Assembly: GCF_009389715.1 (NCBI RefSeq)
Contig: NW_024067933.1
Coordinates: 1-64,000 of the forward strand
Source: Phoenix dactylifera
Lineage: Eukaryota; Streptophyta; Magnoliopsida; Arecales; Arecaceae
DNA length: 64,000 bases
Reading direction: 5' to 3'
The notes under the pieces are model-generated. The model was not told the DNA's origin, did no database searches, and worked only from the letters and a program-made list of their open reading frames with translations. The position numbers and the translations under genes were made by a program. This document shows positions 14,174-25,505 of the stretch, piece after piece; the first letter of the stretch is position 1, and each line of letters starts with the position of its first letter.

Positions 14174-15354
14174 GGTGCAGTAGTTGTGGGCTTATAGAAG
14201 TGGCGGGTTGGGCCTGTGTACGATCGGGGCGCGTGGGCTTGGACCTGTGAAGCGGGCGGAATAGGGTGGGGGAAGGCAGCCCTGATGAAAGATTCGGCCC
14301 GTGCGATTTGGGCCCGTGAGAAAGGAGGTATCGTTGTGGTGTGAAAAGGGGAAAGGAGGAAGTGGAGGCGACCCGGGGCGAGAGGCGGTGGGCTCGGGCG
14401 GCGGCCGACGGTGGGGAAGAAGGGTGGCGGTTCCGGCGAGACGGCGGGAGGTAGATGGGTTCTGGACCGAACCCTTTGAGGGATGAAAAGGAGGGGTCAC
14501 GGAGGGGGGGGGTGTCGGGCGGTGAACCAGGGGTGCAGGGCGGTGAACCAGGGGAAAGAGGAGGTGGTCGGGGACGGAGACGGCAAGGGCGGGGTGGCAC
14601 TGCGGCTGGTCTGCTCGGGCGGCGACGGCTCGGGCACAGGTGGGCGTCGACGGCTCGAAGGGGAGGATGGAGCGGCGAGCATCGACGGGGACGGGGAGGA
14701 GGGTTAGCGGCGGGGGCGGCCACTAGAGCGGGTGGGACGAGGGTGGCGGGGCGGAGATGAGGCTAGGCACAGATGGTGTGGCGGAGGCGGTCGCGGCAAA
14801 GGGCGGCGCGGCGGAAACGGACGGCCACGAGGAGACGGCGCTGCTGGTGCTCCTTGCGGCAGAGGAGGCCGAGAGGGGGGGCGGTATGGCGCAGAGGTGG
14901 TGGCGGCAGCGGCGGTGGAGTGGAAGCGGCGATGGGTGGATGGCGCGCGGCAAGCGGCATGGAGCGGGCGACGGGAGAAGATGAACAGGGGAGGGAAAGG
15001 GGAACAGGGAAGGGAGGTTTTGTTGCTTCTCTTTCAATTTTTTTTTTTCCTGATGACAGGAGTGTGCGGTGTGGGCCGGAATAGAGGAGACAGAATCGAA
15101 AGATGTGAGAGAGGGGAAGGAACGGGGTGTGCGGTGAATTGACGAGGAGGTTTTTCCCTTGTGAGAGCCGAGAGAGAGGGAACAGGGGATGGAAGTTGGC
15201 GGGGACGGGGACGGGGACGGGGACAGGGACGGGTGAGTAGGCATAGCCCAGAGGATGGCGAAAATTCGGTAACTAGCGTAATAGCGCGAATCATAGGGCT
15301 GCAAAATCGAAGAGCTTTGGTGACGGAGACAAAGCTGTGGTTCGGATACCAAGC
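14174..15354. other. GC- and purine-rich interior of the minus-strand LTR element
   Basis: Strongly strand-biased G-rich sequence with simple repeats, such as GGGGAC units at 15201-15232. The many long open frames on both strands (for example 14100-14723 and 14723-15529 minus) are low-complexity Pro/Ser/Arg or Gly-rich translations with no domain and no frame preference. I see no gene. Confidence 0.55.
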
Positions 15355-16011
15355 TGATGGCGGACCACTGCAAGGAGAAGAGAGGAAAAGAGAAAGAAGA
15401 AGAAGAAGAGAAGAAGGAGGAAGAATAGGTTATAGAGACGCAGAAAGAAAAGGTTATAGAGATGCAGAAAGAAGAGGAGAGAAGGAGGAAGAAGAAGAAG
15501 CAGGAGGCTAAAGTTCTTTTTTTATTCAATCATTTCATTCCTAATTCATGAGCGGGGTGGCTCTTATATAGGCGTTACATCATGAATTGACCAAATCAAA
15601 CAATTAACAACTAACCAAATTTGGACTCTTTAATTAATTGACTAAGTCAATTAATTAATTACATACCAAATTAAACCTTACTAATATTAGACTATTAAAC
15701 CAATTGATCACACCCAAAATTGGATCCTTATAATTAGGTCTTACATTGATCAATTGATCCAATCACTTGACTCAACAACCAAATCGACTCTAAAATAACA
15801 GAAACGCAACCAAATCGACTTAAACAAAAGCAACTAATAAGGCAATAAAAGAAGCATGACGCAGACTCGAATGAACCCAATACAAGGCCTGAGTCAATCT
15901 GGTGGCTCAAGAGCATCTCCTAGCCACAATAATGTCAATCTCTAATGCGAACGCGAGTGAGTGGCTCTGAAGGCGCGATCATCGGAATAAACAACTCTGA
16001 TATCTCCATCA
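15355..16011 (-). repeat. 5' LTR (right copy) of the minus-strand element
   Basis: A 657-bp LTR starting TGATGGCGGACC and ending CTCCATCA, followed by the target duplication GAGAT. On the minus strand it precedes the primer-site-like text. Confidence 0.8.
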
Positions 16012-16215
16012 GAGATGATTGATCAAATAGTGACGTGCAGATTATCACTGATAATAAGACATAATATAAGACCACTGAAGAGATCATGATGGAACGGTGG
16101 TTACATATTTTCTAAACCCCATATGCTGCACATTGTATCAACCTCATGTTAATAGACATTGCAAAGATTCATAGGCTGCAGGAAGCAGTAAAGGCAGCCC
16201 AAACCGTCATAATTT
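16012..16215 (+). pseudogene. hAT transposase pseudogene, continuation after the LTR insertion
   Basis: After the GAGAT duplication the plus strand reads EMIDQIV, a degenerate D-N-rich stretch, WNGGYIF and then TPYAAHCINLMLIDIAKIH. The last piece matches the hAT motif usually written as TPCAAHCIDLMLEDIGK. It continues the frame broken at 12382. Stops interrupt it and the catalytic C-terminal dimerisation region is not seen. Confidence 0.75.
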
Positions 16216-18666
16216 CATAAATTTATTTGTGTCATTTTTGATGTCTCTGAGTCTTAGGGAGTAAATTTTCAGTCCAAAGGGTCCTTCGGCCTTCCAGTTA
16301 TTTTATGTTAGGTTTTCTAATCATTTCCATCCAAGTACTAAAATAATAAAGTAGAGTTTATTCAGGCATTAAATCTACAAAGTATAGATTATTTCCAAAC
16401 ATTAAAAAATATTTAAAAATAAATTTCATACTTTTGCAGTAATCATGCATAAGAAACAAACCAACGTCCTAGAATGACTCAACAAGCCCAAAAGTGTAGA
16501 AAGATGGAAAGAAAGATGAGAACAATGAACTAACCATGGTTCTATTTATCTAACTTAGAGTCTGCCAAGATAAGTAGAATTAACACATAAACCAAAAAAA
16601 AAGAAATATTTTATTTTGGAAGGAAAAATAATTCTCCATTGCTCCATATAGGGTCAACCATCTTCTTGCTTCTCATCTAATTATCTTTCTTTCCTAATTC
16701 TTCTTTTCCTCTTCTCTTTCTCCTCTCCTTTCCTTCTTTTTTCTCCTTTTTATCTTTTACTATTCCCTTCCTTTCTCTTCCCCGTGTTTCCCTCCCTACC
16801 AGTACCAGGCCAGTGCCCAATTTCCCTCCTAAAAGCATGCATGCAGCCCCGAACATCTCTCACTCATATAATTATTTATGGATACTCAACATTCATTCCA
16901 CAGGAAGCAAATAAAAAACTGAAATTAACTGAAAATAAATATCTAAACAAATAAAATTTCTAAATTCAAGCCTCATCTAATGATCTAGCTACTTCAGATT
17001 GGATCTCAGTTATAATCCCATTTAAAAGTAGAGCTCTTTTTCTAAGATATTGGTCCGTTCATATCCAAGTCAGACCAAACCAGTAGTGGAAATCTGGAAT
17101 CCATCCTCACTTGTCACCAGAGACTGTACAAACTTCTCCATAATTCCACAGCAACAAGGGACTGTGGTTTCTCTCATGCAGCCTAAAAAGACAGTGTGAC
17201 ACAGAACGGAAAGGGAAAGAAGGAAGAAAGAAAAGGAAGAAGAAAGAAAAAGAAGAGCCTGACCCCAATTCTCCTAGCAACCAGCTGCCTCTTTTAGTGT
17301 CTTCTAATCATTGAATCATGGCAATTAGATCAGTTTATAAATTAGTTTAGCAGGTCAATTTATCATTATATAACAGACAGGGGGCTGTGTAATCAGATCG
17401 TGTCAAGTCTAAGAAATTATCCGGAACTCCTTTTTTTTCTCCTTTCTTTAACTTTTCCCTTCTCTTTTTCATTGTTTCTCTCTTCTGGGGCTAAGGGTTT
17501 GTACAATTTCCTAAATGATTCTATAAAACCAAAATTAGCCTAGACTATCTATGTGAATGAAAACCAACAAATAATTATTTTATCTTGATATCAAGAAGTG
17601 AAACATAACTGGAAAATATACATTTGTTTCATGTAATCAATCCCAATAATGATAATTCATACCTGACCTACTGCATGGAGTATGCTCTTTTGTCCTCGAA
17701 TATCTTTATCAACCTCAACCCGTGTCTTCTGTGAGTAGCAGCCACAGACCCAGGAGGTACATCAGAGACCAGGTCTCTACTCAGGATCTACAAGCTAACA
17801 ATAACGGATACCATATCTATAATATAACTTTCCTTTAGCATCAATGAAGGATCTTGGTTATTACCAGAATATCATTGGTGGTAAGGTGGTGTGTCACAGC
17901 TCATAGTGCTCCAGCTATTCCAACATCCTCAGGGACTGCAGTCACCTACATAAAGGAACAAACATGCTTTTATCATAATTAGTAGATAAAAAGATGATAT
18001 TCTGCTATTCGAAAAAGAATATCTGTACTACATATGATCCATGCAGAGTTACTCTTGAATAAGTAGTTTGCAGCAATCATTCCAAATCATTGATATTTTC
18101 TTTAAATTCTAAATGTGATTCAGTTTGCTCTTTGATTTGTACCTTATCTGAGTGATGAATGCAATTCTCTACTTGAAACATGGTTTTTCTTCCTCTCTGT
18201 CTAGAGCCCAACTTTTTTATGATTCTCTGAGAGGGCAGATCCCTACATGTCAGCTGGAATATATCATTGTAGGGTCTCTCTTGTCAAAACTTGCCTTCAT
18301 GAATTCAGCACTAGTAATTAATATCTTAAAATCATGTCAAGATACAGTTTTAGACTTTTTTAGGATTTAAAGGTCATATCTCGATCCATACAGTTGCATC
18401 ATGTGCCAGTCTCAACTGAAGCTTTATTACCTACAAAAGCAAGGTATTCACACCTTAAAACACATGGTTACAAGACGCATTCACTCACTTCCATCGATCA
18501 AGAAATAGTCTCTCTTTGTTCAATCCATGCATTGCTCCTAGGAGGCAAAATGCGATAGAAGACATTGCTCATTACCACAACATTGTTTTCACATAAAAAG
18601 ATGATCAAGTTGAAATAGTTGTGCTTCTGATTTTCTTTATAGGCATAATCCAGAGATATTCCAGGG
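16216..18666. other. non-coding sequence, no gene identified
   Basis: AT-rich with pyrimidine-rich patches (16680-16800, 17430-17490). No reading frame longer than about 70 codons and no recognised domain. The 3' end of the hAT element should lie here but its terminus was not found. Confidence 0.5.
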
Positions 18667-18681
18667 TACTACAAAAGAAAA

Positions 18682-18955
18682 GCATCGGCGAATTTTCAGC
18701 CCACGCACCTCAAAGCGTGGGTCAGACGTCGGGCAGGTGGGCGTGGATCCGGTTTTTGCCGATGCTAAGAGAAAGCGTCGGCAAAAACAGGGCTTTCCCG
18801 ACGCTAATAAAAGCATCGGCAAAAATAGCTTTTCCGACGCTTTAAAACATCGGGAAAGCCCAAAGCATGCCCAGTTTTGCGTTTTCGCCGACGCTTTAAA
18901 GCGTCGGAAAATGTATTTTGGCCGACGCTTTAAAGCGTCGGCAAATGTATTTTTT
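18682..18955. repeat. left subterminal palindromic repeats of the CACTA element
   Basis: At least ten copies of GCATCGGC or GCCGACGC and their complements, several as back-to-back palindromes such as CCGACGCTTTAAAGCGTCGG. In CACTA families such motifs are transposase binding sites; that role is inferred here. Confidence 0.75.
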
Positions 18956-19335
18956 TAAAAAAAATAAAAATATGAATATAAATTATAAAAACGCATTATA
19001 ACAATATGAATCTGTATTACATTTACATTGACACAAACATTCAAATCAACAGTCACTGAGATTCAAATCAACAGTCTCAGGCAGCTAGTTTATTCATACT
19101 GACATTTTGCTTTTAAAACAACAAATGAACTGCCTCACTTTTATTCATATGCTAAAAAGAACTGCCTCACTTTTCATTCCAGTATATACTTTCATCTCAT
19201 TCCTTTATTCTTTGGGGTCCGTGGGGCTGTTTTGCTTTTGTTAGATCTAATAACATGTTACGAGTACAGCACTTTCTTCCTATATGTATCAAGTAATGGG
19301 AGATTACCGATCCACCGCAGCTGATAGGATCCAAC

Positions 19336-19554
19336 CTGCATCTCTCTGGAAGGCTGAGGAAATGTGGATGGAGGCTGAGCACAGGGAAGCAGGGATGGGT
19401 CCTGCAGCCTCATGGTCTGCCATGCGGGAATACCAAGACGCGGCCTGTATTGGGCCATATGCGCTTGCCATATCTGCTGTAGTTTGCCTCCAGCAACAAG
19501 TTGGGGTCCATAAGGTCCATAAATTGAGTTGCCAATCTGGTGTGGTAGCTGCAG
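19336..19554 (-). pseudogene. exon-like fragment of an unidentified host gene
   Basis: A 219-bp open stretch (73 codons) on the minus strand lies between a CAG acceptor and a CAG|GTTGGA donor-like site. It encodes Gln/Pro-rich protein starting LQLPHQIGNSIYGPYGPQ and containing QIWQAHMAQYRPRLGIPAW. It is in phase with the 60-bp exon candidate at 19802-19861. I do not recognise the family. It lies inside a CACTA element, so capture from a host gene is the simplest reading. Confidence 0.4.
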
Positions 19555-19801
19555 CTGGACCAGATTAGCAAACAATCAGCACTTGGACGAATTTGTGAGT
19601 AACAATTTATACAAATGAACATATCCATGAAAAGCAGAATATCATCAGCTAAAGCTCAACTGAAATTAGAATTTGTCCCTGAGAATAGTGTCATCTTTCA
19701 CTGACCCTCTTGAGAAAAAATAAACTATATAGCTACAAAATCCAAAAACAGAGGAAACATAAAATAGAACCAAAAAGAACCATTGTAGTTTAGTTCCATA
19801 C

Positions 19802-19861
19802 CGTGGTTTTTATTTTTTCTACTTCTTCCATTATTTCTTGGAAGGTTAGCCCAGTCCAGTC
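19802..19861 (-). pseudogene. small exon-like fragment of an unidentified host gene
   Basis: Sixty bases, 20 codons (DWTGLTFQEIMEEVEKIKTT), bounded by TTTTTGCAG upstream and GTATGG downstream on the minus strand. Phase 0 at both ends fits the exon candidate at 19336-19554. The function is unknown. Confidence 0.35.
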
Positions 19862-20763
19862 CTGCAAAAAGAACTAGTTAGTGCATGTGTAAAGGAGGTT
19901 ATATAAACAAGAATTTCAAGATAAAAAGGTGTACAATTAATCTATCAGGTAAATGTGATATACTGACAAACTTAATGTAATAATAACTTCTCATGCTTAT
20001 TAACTTGTTTAACATGTCATGTGAAATAATCTAAGTTGTCACCTTCAGATTCAGAAAAGATATGGAAAAAATTTAAAAAAACGTCAGCAACACGCATTAT
20101 CAATTTTTGAAACTTATTAGTATTTCTTAGTTGTTTTTGCAATTTCCTTCCATTAGCCTTTTTACATGTCACAAAAGCCTTTACAAGTCCAGTACATTAT
20201 GCTCAAACCTCACAAGAAATTCAAGCTAGGGCAAGAATGCAGTCGATGTAATCAAAAAAATAATATTACGCTCTCCAAATATTCAAATAAACCTTTGGAA
20301 TTGTACAAGTTTGGGCATGGAAAGCATAACATTTTTGGGCTAATAACCAGTCTATGATTCAGACAACTTGCAATCTAACGTTCAATATATAGACATGGTA
20401 AAGAGATATGGAGTTTGCAACTAACATCTTACAGCTGCATAATGCAAAACTCATATAAGAATCATGTTGCAAAACACAGAAAGCAAAGGAGCTAAGCACA
20501 CAGCAGCAAAACACAGAAAAGTAATAGCCAATACAGAAATCGAGAGAACCAATCTGATGGATACATCACACTAGAAAAAATTGCTCAAGTTTCTCAGCTT
20601 ATTTTGGTACTAAAATTCAACTTTAGTTGAGTACAAAACCCGTCTCATTGCTGTGTATATCTAAGATTTCAAACTGAGAAAGATGACCGAATCTATCTTT
20701 TCTTGAGTAAACTACAGCAGAGTTAAAAGAACAGAAAGGAAATAAAAAATCAATCATCATGAC

Positions 20764-20935
20764 CTTAAAATGTTCTGCAACAAGCCATGACTCAAAGGCT
20801 GAAAAGAGTAGAGATGTTGCGATTCCTCCCAATACACGTCCCAACATCAAAACCTTGTACTCTGGAGAATGCTTGGTGATACAGCTAAGAATATAAGCCA
20901 TGCAGTAGGTCACAGAAGCCCTCTTCCGACCCCTG
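20764..20935 (-). pseudogene. captured exon of an MFSD5-like major-facilitator transporter
   Basis: The minus strand encodes GRKRASVTYCMAYILSC, ITKHSPEYKVLMLGRVLG and GIATSLLFSAFESWLVAEHF. This is the highly conserved second-exon segment of plant MFS_5 (DUF791) proteins, often annotated as molybdate-anion transporter-like. A CAG acceptor precedes it and GTCATG follows. The frame is fully open, but the exons before (first transmembrane helices) and after (RGFDQQWL-type segment) are absent, so this is not a working gene. It lies within the CACTA element, so transposon capture is inferred. The longer open frame 20623-21039 includes intron sequence. Confidence 0.72.
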
Positions 20936-21915
20936 TATTTGGACGCATCAACCGCAACAATCTTATTCAAACAATTCGCTCTCCCAACAGTTAGATTCCA
21001 AAAGAAAAAGAAACACCACACATGATAAAATAAATTCATATCAGAAATTCCAATCTTCAGTCCATTACCTTCCCCATTTATATGATCCCAAGAAAGAAAG
21101 TCAATTCAAAAGCTCAACCTAGAAACACTCTTGCCCCCAAAACAACATCGACTTCCGTTTATAATCACAACCTGACATTCTTGACCTCAAACTCCATTAT
21201 CGATCCTAATCTAACTACATGGACCACTACAAGTGAAAGTGTGAACACCATAGTTTAACCCCGCTAGAGAAACCCGTACACAAAACCAATTCCCGATTTT
21301 TCTTTCTCCTTTTTTTTCCTATTCGCTTTCAAACTCGACCACCACTTGGCATTGTCGTGCAGACAGTTTCGGGAACAACGAAACGGATTTTACCCAGATG
21401 ATCATGTCTCTAAGAACTACTTCAATTAAATCAGATCAGAATCCAAAATCGGAAAAAAGAGCACTCATTTCACTGTAGGAATCACATCTACCAATGCAAC
21501 CATAAATAAGCATCAAATGATCAAGAAAAAAGGCCCAAAAAAGGCCAAAAAGCACATCAATCAAACCAAATTCATCATCCAACAGAATCGATAATCCAGA
21601 GAAGGCTATCACCAGATCGAAAACTTGGGAGTTAGAATGAAACAAAAGATTCCTGCAAGAAAAGCAAGCACGAAGGGTGTTTCCATACCTTCGGTGGGGG
21701 ATTCGTGGAGAGATACCGGAGTAGGGTAGGGGGAGGGAGCCGGTGTTCTTGGTGTGGGTTGTGGGGGAGTTTGATTTTAGGTGCGGAGGAGGCGGCGGAG
21801 ACCGGAGAGGACAAGGGTGGGAAATTCATCGCCGGAGAGGAGGAAGGAGGAGAGGAGCTAGGGCTTGAGATCGGGATGCAGAATGAGGAGGGGAACGGCC
21901 TGCTTGTTTTTTTTG

Positions 21916-22101
21916 TAGTGAATTTGAGTTATGACGACGCGTATACGCATCGTCGTGCCACAATCTACCACGACGCTAATTAGCGTATATGGCCGACGCT
22001 TTTAGAAAGCATTGGCATATATTGGGGCTGGACCAAAAATCGCCGACGCTTGTAAAAAGCGTCGGCAGTAAAGGTTGGTAAAACCCTATTTTCTTGTAGT
22101 G
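21916..22101. repeat. right subterminal region of the CACTA element with a second TAGTG end
   Basis: GCCGACGC...GCGTCGGC motifs occur at 21990-22070. A second CACTA-like terminus, TTTTTTTTGTAGTG, ends at 21920 and is followed by a different palindrome, ACGACGC...GCGTCGT. This may mark a second, nested or older CACTA end. Confidence 0.55.
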
Positions 22102-22925
22102 AGGGACCTAAGAGACGAAAGCGGCGAGCTTTTTGGAAGCGCCGCCGGTGAGCACGATGACTTGGAAATCCATCCGGTTTCACGGCCGAGGAGGTAATCC
22201 TGGTCCAGGGATCGCGCACCACGGCAGCCGCGAAGGGTTGAGGCGGGGATGGGCAAAATTCTTGAATTACTTGAGAGAGGCTTTGTCTAAGGGGATTGAA
22301 GCTCAAATGGTGGAGCGCTCCCTTTGTATGCGAGGCGTATAGCCGTATAGGGTTCTATATTTTATTGGGGAACTTGCTTAGCGGTCCATTTATTGACCCG
22401 CCATTAACCTTAAATTCCAGTTGACAGGTTGTTTAACAACCGGTCCATATATATTTCAACATTGCTTTATGGGACGAAAATACCCCCGCCTCTTCTATTC
22501 CCACCGAAGAAGGAGAAGAAAAAAGCAGCCGCCGGCCACGGCCCGCCCCCTCCCAAGCCCCCTTCCGCACCTGCCGTCGGCCACAGCCCGCCGCCTCCCA
22601 CGCCTGCTGCCCCTTTCCGCGCCGCCGGGAATGCCCCCGCCCCCACGATGGGGAGGTGCCGAAGAAGAGAAACCGCTGGCCAGCCGCGGCTACCGCAGGC
22701 GCTGCCGGTTGCGACTCGGCTCCCCCCTGTGGCCCCTTCCTGCAGCCGCCACCACCCGGCCCCCTTTCGTCACCGCCTGCCTCCCGGGAGGAGAAGGAAG
22801 AAGAAAGAAGGAGAAGGGAAGAAGAGAAGAAAAAAAGAAAAGAAAAGAAAAAAGAAAAGAAAAGAAAAGAAAAGAAAAGAAAAGAAAAGAAAAAGAAGAA
22901 AAGAAAAGAAAAGAAAAATAAAAAT
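22102..22925. other. GC-rich then purine-rich left arm of an inverted structure
   Basis: 22500-22790 is C/G-rich and 22795-22925 is almost pure A/G with AAAAG units. The same order is found inverted at 27946-28205. Open frames here (22421-22959 on both strands) are low-complexity and unsupported as genes. Confidence 0.55.
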
Positions 22926-24812
22926 AAAGTTAAATAAGTTTGGAACACACTTAATCTAGCCTGACACACAGTTAAATAAGCTTGGAACACAGTTAAATAA
23001 TTTTGGAACACACTTAATTCAGCCTGGCACATAGTAAAATAAGTCTAGAACACAGTTAAATAAGTTTGGAACATATACTTAATCCAGCCTGGAATATAGT
23101 TAAATAAGTTTGGAATACAGTTAAATAAGCCTGGAACACAATTATTTAAGCCTGAAATACAGTTAAATAAGTTTGAAACACACTTAATCTAGCCTGGAAT
23201 ACGGTTAATCTAGCTTGGAACACAGTTAAATAAGTTTAGAACACAGTTAAATAAGCCTGTTACATAGTTAAATAAGTTTGGAACACAGTTAAATAAGTTT
23301 GGAACACACTTAATCTAGCCGGAAATACCGTTAAATAAGTTTGGAACATACTTAATCTAGTCTGGAACACAATTAATCTAGCCTGGAATATAGTTAAATA
23401 AGCCTGGAACATATTTAAATAAGTTTGGAAAACAGTTAAATAAGCCTGGAACACAGTTAAATAAGTTTGGAACATACTTAATCTAGTATAGAACACAGTT
23501 AAATAAGTTTGGAACACACTTAATCTAGCCTGGCACACAGTTAAATAAGCTTGGAATGCAGTTATTTTGCCTCCGAACACAGTTATTTTGCCTCTGCACA
23601 CAGTTAAATAAGCTTGGAACACAGTTAAATAAGTTTGGAACACACTTAATCTAGTCTGGAACACAGTTAAATAAGTTTAGAACACACTTAATTTAGCCTG
23701 GTACATAGTTAAATAAGCTTGGAACACAGTTAAATAAGTTTGGAACACAGTTAAATAAGCTTGGAACACAGTTAAATAAGCATGGAACACAGTTAAATAA
23801 GTTTGGAACACACTTAATCTAGCCTGGAACACAGTTAAATAAGTTTGGAACACACTTATTCCAGTCTGGAACATAGTTAATCTAGCATGGAACACAGTTA
23901 AATAAGCCTGGAACACAGTTAAATAAGTTTGGAACACTGTTAAATAAGCCTGGAACGCAGTTAAATAAGTTTGGAACACACTTAATCTAGCCTAGCACAC
24001 AGTTAAATAAGCTTAGAACATAGTTAAATAAGTTTGGAATAAATTTAATCTAGCTTGGACGCAGTTAAATAAGCTTGGAACACAGTTATTTTGCCTCTGC
24101 ACACAGTTAAATAAGCTTGGCACACAATTAAATAAATTTAGGACACACTTAATCTAGCTTGGAACACAGTTAAATAAGTTTGGAACAACTTAATCTAGCC
24201 TGGCACACAGTTAAATAAGCATGGAACACAGTTATTTTGCCTCCGAATACAGTTATTTTGCCTCTACACACAGTTAAATAAGCTTGGCACACAATTAAAT
24301 AAGTTTGGAACATACTTAATCTAGCCTGGAACACAATTAAATAAGTTTGGAACACACTTAATCTAGACTGGCACACAGTTAAATAAGCTTGGAACACAGT
24401 TATTTTGCCTCCAAACACAGTTATTTTGCCTCTGCACATAGTTAAATAAGCTTAGAACATAGTTAAATATGTTTGGAACACACTTAATCTAGCCTGGCAC
24501 ACAATTAATAAGCTTGGAACACATTTATTTTGCCTGTGAACACAGTTATTTTGCCTATGCACACAGTTATTTTGCCTCTGCACACAGTTATTTTGCCTGT
24601 GAACACAGTTATTTTGCCTCTGCACATAGTTATCTTACCTGCGAATACAGTTATTTTGCCTCTGCACACAGTTATTTTGCCTCTGCATATAGTTATTTTG
24701 TCTCTGTACACAATTATTTTGCCTGCGAATATAGTTATTTTGTCTGCAAACATAATTATTTTATCTGCGAACACAGTTAGTAGAACTGTGCATATAGTTA
24801 AGTCCTCTTAGG
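22926..24812. repeat. tandem array of about 20-21-bp units, left arm
   Basis: Some ninety degenerate units alternate between GTTTGGAACACAGTTAAATA-type and AATCTAGCCTGGCACACAGT-type text. Towards the right end a third type, TTATTTTGCCTCTGCACACA, takes over (24500-24780). Because unit length is close to 21 bp, the array stays open and encodes repetitive FQTYLTVFQAYLTV-like peptides on the minus strand, which I regard as artefacts. Confidence 0.9.
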
Positions 24813-24824
24813 AAATTTGTTCTA

Positions 24825-25505
24825 CAAGTCGACCTCTGAATAGTTCGAGTCGACCCTAATGCAAGGCGAGTCGACCCCTTAAGTGGCACAGAGTAAAGAA
24901 AGAGAGCAGCCAAAATCAACCAAGCCTAAGTGTCGACCTCACGCAAATTCGAGTCGATTTCTAGACAGTTCGAGTCGACCCCAGTGCAAGAGAGTCGACC
25001 CCTTAAGTGGCACAGTGCAAAGACAGAGAGTAGCCGAAATCAGCCAAGCCTAAGTGTTGACCTCACGCAGATTCGAGTCGACCTCTGGACAATTCGAGTC
25101 GACCCCAGTGCAAGGCGAGTCGACCCCTTAAGTGGCACAGAGCAAAAAAAGAGAGCAGCCGAAATCAGCCAAGTCTAAGTGTCGACCTCACGTAGATTCA
25201 AGTCGACCTCTGGACAGTTCGAGTCGACCCCAGTGCAAGGCGAGTCGACCCCTTAAGTGGCACAGAGCAAAGACAGAGAGCAGCCGAAATCAACCAAGCC
25301 TAAGTGTCAACCTCACGCAGATTCAAGTCGACCTCACGTAGATTCGAGTCGACCTCTGGATAGTTCGAGTCGACCCCAGTGCAAGGCGAGTCGACCCCTT
25401 AAGTGGCACAGAGCAAAGACAGAGAGCAGCCGAAATCAGCCAAGCCTAAATGTCGACCTCACGCAGATTTGAGTCGACCTCTGGACAGTTCGAGTCGACC
25501 CCAAC
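24825..25505. repeat. 125-bp tandem array rich in GTCGAC
   Basis: AGTGGCACAG recurs at 24882, 25006, 25131, 25256 and 25402, giving periods of 124-125 bp and one of 146 bp caused by a local 21-bp duplication. Each unit has four GTCGAC or near-GTCGAC sites. The array is cut by the solo LTR at 25506 and a short remainder lies at 27263-27290. Confidence 0.88.

Larger units (their letters stand above)
12383..16011 (-). mobile_element. minus-strand LTR element carrying host gene fragments
   Basis: Direct repeats at 12383-13006 and 15355-16011 start TGATGG, and the right copy ends CCATCA. The target duplication GAGAT lies at 12378-12382 and 16012-16016, and the hAT frame continues across it. On the minus strand the text following the right LTR is TTGGTATCCGAACC, a diverged initiator-tRNA primer site, so the element runs right to left. 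The 2.35-kb interior has no gag or pol. It holds a PHT1 phosphate-transporter fragment, a LINE tail and a GC-rich stretch. Confidence 0.8.
18667..22101. mobile_element. CACTA-type DNA transposon with captured gene fragments
   Basis: The right end reads TTTTCTTGTAGTG, the reverse of CACTACAAGAAAA. The left end reads TACTACAAAAGAAAA, the same terminus with its first base changed. Both ends are followed inward by repeated palindromic GCCGACGC...GCGTCGGC motifs, typical subterminal repeats of CACTA elements. No transposase frame is visible, so the element is non-autonomous. Its interior has three exon-like pieces from host genes on the minus strand. The 3-bp target duplication is imperfect (GGG at 18664-18666, AGG at 22102-22104). 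Confidence 0.75.

Noticed and set aside
14100..15529. Long minus-strand Pro/Ser-rich and plus-strand Gly/Arg-rich ORFs
   Set aside because: Low-complexity GC-skewed sequence, open on several frames at once, no recognisable domain.
20623..21039. A complete MFSD5-like gene
   Set aside because: Only one exon is present; the preceding and following conserved exons were not found within 2 kb on either side.
22421..23032. ORFs of 160-200 codons rich in Lys/Arg/Glu or Phe
   Set aside because: Produced by the purine-rich run and the GC-rich block of the inverted structure.
23260..24774. Long repetitive reading frames (FQTYLTVFQAYLTV-like, GKITVCRGKITV-like)
   Set aside because: They arise from tandem units of about 21 bp that preserve frame; unit errors break them and both strands are open.
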